From the NCBI GenBank assembly GCA_002429965.1, contig DJBG01000073.1, positions 27,700-32,951 of the forward strand: a DNA stretch of 5,252 nt, given 5' to 3'. Shown one piece after another: positions 3,567 to 5,252 of this stretch. Position 1 is the first letter of the stretch; each line of letters starts with the position of its first letter. A model generated the notes under the pieces. That model did no database searches, was not told the DNA's origin, and worked only from the letters and a program-made list of their open reading frames with translations. A program made the translations under genes and the position numbers. The DNA is from Hungatella sp. UBA5982 (lineage in GTDB: Bacteria; Bacillota; Clostridia; Lachnospirales; Lachnospiraceae).

Positions 3567-5252
3567 ATGAATTTAAAAGGAATTCGGCGGAAAATAATTT
3601 TAAACACATTGATTGTTACCATAATTATTTCCGTGGTTACAACCATTGTATTGTCAGTATCCGCCATGTCTTTGACCAATGTCACCTTAAAGGAAACCCT
3701 GATGCCTTTTGCCAAAACTGCCTCAAAAAGCATTGAAAGCAATCTGCATATCATGGCTGACCGTATATTTATGATAGGGGAAAATCATGAATTATCATCG
3801 GAGGAAACGACTCTTGAGGAGAAACAGCAGGTTCTTGACAAGGCCACATCCGGCATAGAGTTTGTCTGGCTTGCCCTTTACACCCAGGACGGCAGACGAT
3901 ACACTGGTAACCGAAACAGCCCTGCCGATATTTCAGGCGGCGATTTATTTAAAATGATGGAAGAAACCCAAAATCTTGTGATCGGGGATACTTCTGTGGG
4001 AGAAAATGGACTTGAAGTATACGTGGGAATGCCCATAACCACAGAAAAGAATAACACCTATTATCTGGTGGGAAGTTATAAGTATGATATGCTTGACGAT
4101 GTGATCAGCAGTATACATATTGGCTACAGCGGCCACGCTTTTGTTATGAATGGAAACGGGCAGGTGGTGGCTTACCCTGATACGGATTTTATCAGGAGCG
4201 GAGAGAATGTATATTCTCTTTATAAGGATAATGCAAAGCTTCTGGAAGTTTTTGATGCGATGAAATCAGGGAGGATCGGATCAGCTTCTGTCTCCTTGGA
4301 CGGAAAGGACACTCTTGTAGTTTATGCGCCTGTACGGGGTGCTAACTGGTATTTAGCCATCATAACTCCCAAGTCAGACTTTACGAATATAGTAAACACT
4401 GCTGTTATGATCAATATAGGAATCACCATAACCCTTACCCTGCTTGCAATCTTATTTATTGCCCGCTTTGCAGGAAAAATTTCTAGATCCCTTGGAAGTG
4501 TAACAGAGCGGATACAGAAGCTGGCTCAGGGAGATTTGACAAGTCCTGTGGAAGTGATGATGACAAACGATGAGGCCCAGACTCTTTCAAATTCTCTGAA
4601 GGATACCATTGAACAGGGGAGCGGATACATTTCCCAGCTTCAAAATGCCTTAGAACGGCTTTCTGCCGGCAATTTAGACGTCAGCGTAAACGATCAGTAT
4701 GCTGGAGATTTTGTGGTTATGAAGGACTCCATTCATAATATTACAGATTTCTTAAACCAGTTGATCAATGATCTTCAGCGGTCGGCGGAAGCTTTGAACC
4801 AAGCTGCTCAGGAGGTATCCCAAAGCGCCCGCCTTATGAATGAATCTTCCGGCCATCAGTCCATGTCCATTGACAGGCTTGTGGAAGAGACAGATTCTAT
4901 ATCCAAAGATATTATCATTGTGGATGAACATGCAAAAACTGCCCGTGAACTTATGGGGCAGTCCATGGAAAAGCTGTCAATGGGTGATGAACATATGGAT
5001 AATACCCTTCAGGCAATGGAAAACATCAGCAACAATGCGGTTGAAATAACTAAAATCACAAAGTTCCTTGAAGAAATAGCGTTCCAGACAAACCTTCTTG
5101 CACTTAACGCCAGCGTTGAAGCCGCCCATGCAGGCGAAGCCGGGAAAGGCTTTGCCGTAGTGGCAAATGAAATCCGTGACCTGGCCGAAAAAAGTGCGGA
5201 TTCCTCAAAGCGTACGGCCGAAATGATTGCACATTCCCAAAACGCCATTGAA
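3567..5252 (+). CDS. Methyl-accepting chemotaxis protein with dCache sensor, C-terminus off the window
   Basis: Seen: ATG at 3567 preceded by AAAGGAGG with 4 nt spacing; 562 codons are open to the right edge. Basic N-terminus, TM1 about 10-33, extracellular sensor about 35-275, TM2 about 276-299, HAMP about 299-352, a second HAMP-like unit about 353-405 ([13 protein letters not shown], then [10 protein letters not shown]), and the signalling domain from about 406. The sensor's membrane-proximal half shows [20 protein letters not shown] (186-205) and [11 protein letters not shown] (258-268), typical of dCache_1. The kinase-control tip is [17 protein letters not shown] (504-520), followed by [22 protein letters not shown] (522-543). 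Known: such receptors control CheA through CheW and are adapted by methylation. Oddities: the usual Pro of HAMP is absent (ISRSLGSV), and His521 stands where Arg is usual before AGE. The ligand is unknown. About 100 C-terminal residues are missing beyond the edge. It is read divergently from the Maf operon and probably controlled separately. Confidence 0.95.
   Translation, partial: MNLKGIRRKIILNTLIVTIIISVVTTIVLSVSAMSLTNVTLKETLMPFAKTASKSIESNLHIMADRIFMIGENHELSSEETTLEEKQQVLDKATSGIEFVWLALYTQDGRRYTGNRNSPADISGGDLFKMMEETQNLVIGDTSVGENGLEVYVGMPITTEKNNTYYLVGSYKYDMLDDVISSIHIGYSGHAFVMNGNGQVVAYPDTDFIRSGENVYSLYKDNAKLLEVFDAMKSGRIGSASVSLDGKDTLVVYAPVRGANWYLAIITPKSDFTNIVNTAVMINIGITITLTLLAILFIARFAGKISRSLGSVTERIQKLAQGDLTSPVEVMMTNDEAQTLSNSLKDTIEQGSGYISQLQNALERLSAGNLDVSVNDQYAGDFVVMKDSIHNITDFLNQLINDLQRSAEALNQAAQEVSQSARLMNESSGHQSMSIDRLVEETDSISKDIIIVDEHAKTARELMGQSMEKLSMGDEHMDNTLQAMENISNNAVEITKITKFLEEIAFQTNLLALNASVEAAHAGEAGKGFAVVANEIRDLAEKSADSSKRTAEMIAHSQNAIE

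Noticed and set aside
3530..3754. Minus-strand frames opposite the receptor gene (3530-3754, 3945-4136, 5009-5248) and plus frame 4840-5049
   Set aside because: All are shadows of the strongly supported chemoreceptor reading frame.
3924..3931. GCCGATAT on the plus strand, a sigma-D -10 octamer
   Set aside because: It lies inside the receptor coding sequence (Ala-Asp-Ile codons), no TAAA lies 15 nt upstream, and no gene starts after it.

Overview
The window looks like chromosomal DNA of a low-to-moderate GC, spore-forming, motile member of the Clostridia. It resembles the Lachnospiraceae (Lacrimispora / 'Clostridium' XIVa type), but that placement is inference from gene style, not a match. 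The evidence is strong AGGAGG-type Shine-Dalgarno sites with about 7 nt spacing, TTG starts, clostridial-style MCP architecture and a Maf/DUF115 protein.

Layout: positions 1-3263 carry six closely packed genes, all on the minus strand. In transcription order they are: a 94-aa Ser/Thr-rich protein of unknown family (3263-2979); a 97-aa small beta-domain protein (2811-2518); a 576-aa Maf/DUF115 'motility associated factor' glycosyltransferase-like protein (2480-750); a 75-aa unknown protein (720-493); a 100-aa small beta-domain protein that overlaps it by 44 nt (536-234); and a third beta-domain protein that runs off the left edge (213 to <1). The three small proteins are paralogues. Each has an ungapped N-terminal part of 33-37 residues leading to a GTVYS/GTVYN motif, followed by a region like carboxypeptidase-regulatory or Cna-B-type beta-sandwich domains. 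None has a convincing signal peptide.

Positions 3264-3566 form the intergenic region between divergently read genes. It holds candidate promoters and several inverted repeats, including a perfect 16-bp palindrome. A chemotaxis receptor gene (dCache sensor, HAMP, MCP signalling domain) starts at 3567 on the plus strand and is cut by the right edge.

The most interesting reading is the leftward operon. Maf proteins are known for flagellin glycosylation, yet no flagellin or nonulosonate gene is visible here. The neighbours are small, leaderless, beta-rich or Ser/Thr-rich proteins. The sequence just upstream of the first gene matches the mother-cell sigma-K promoter pattern (AC-N16-CATANNNTA). 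Together this suggests, as a hypothesis only, a glycosylated spore-surface or other appendage system assembled from the cytoplasm. The receptor gene is probably independent.
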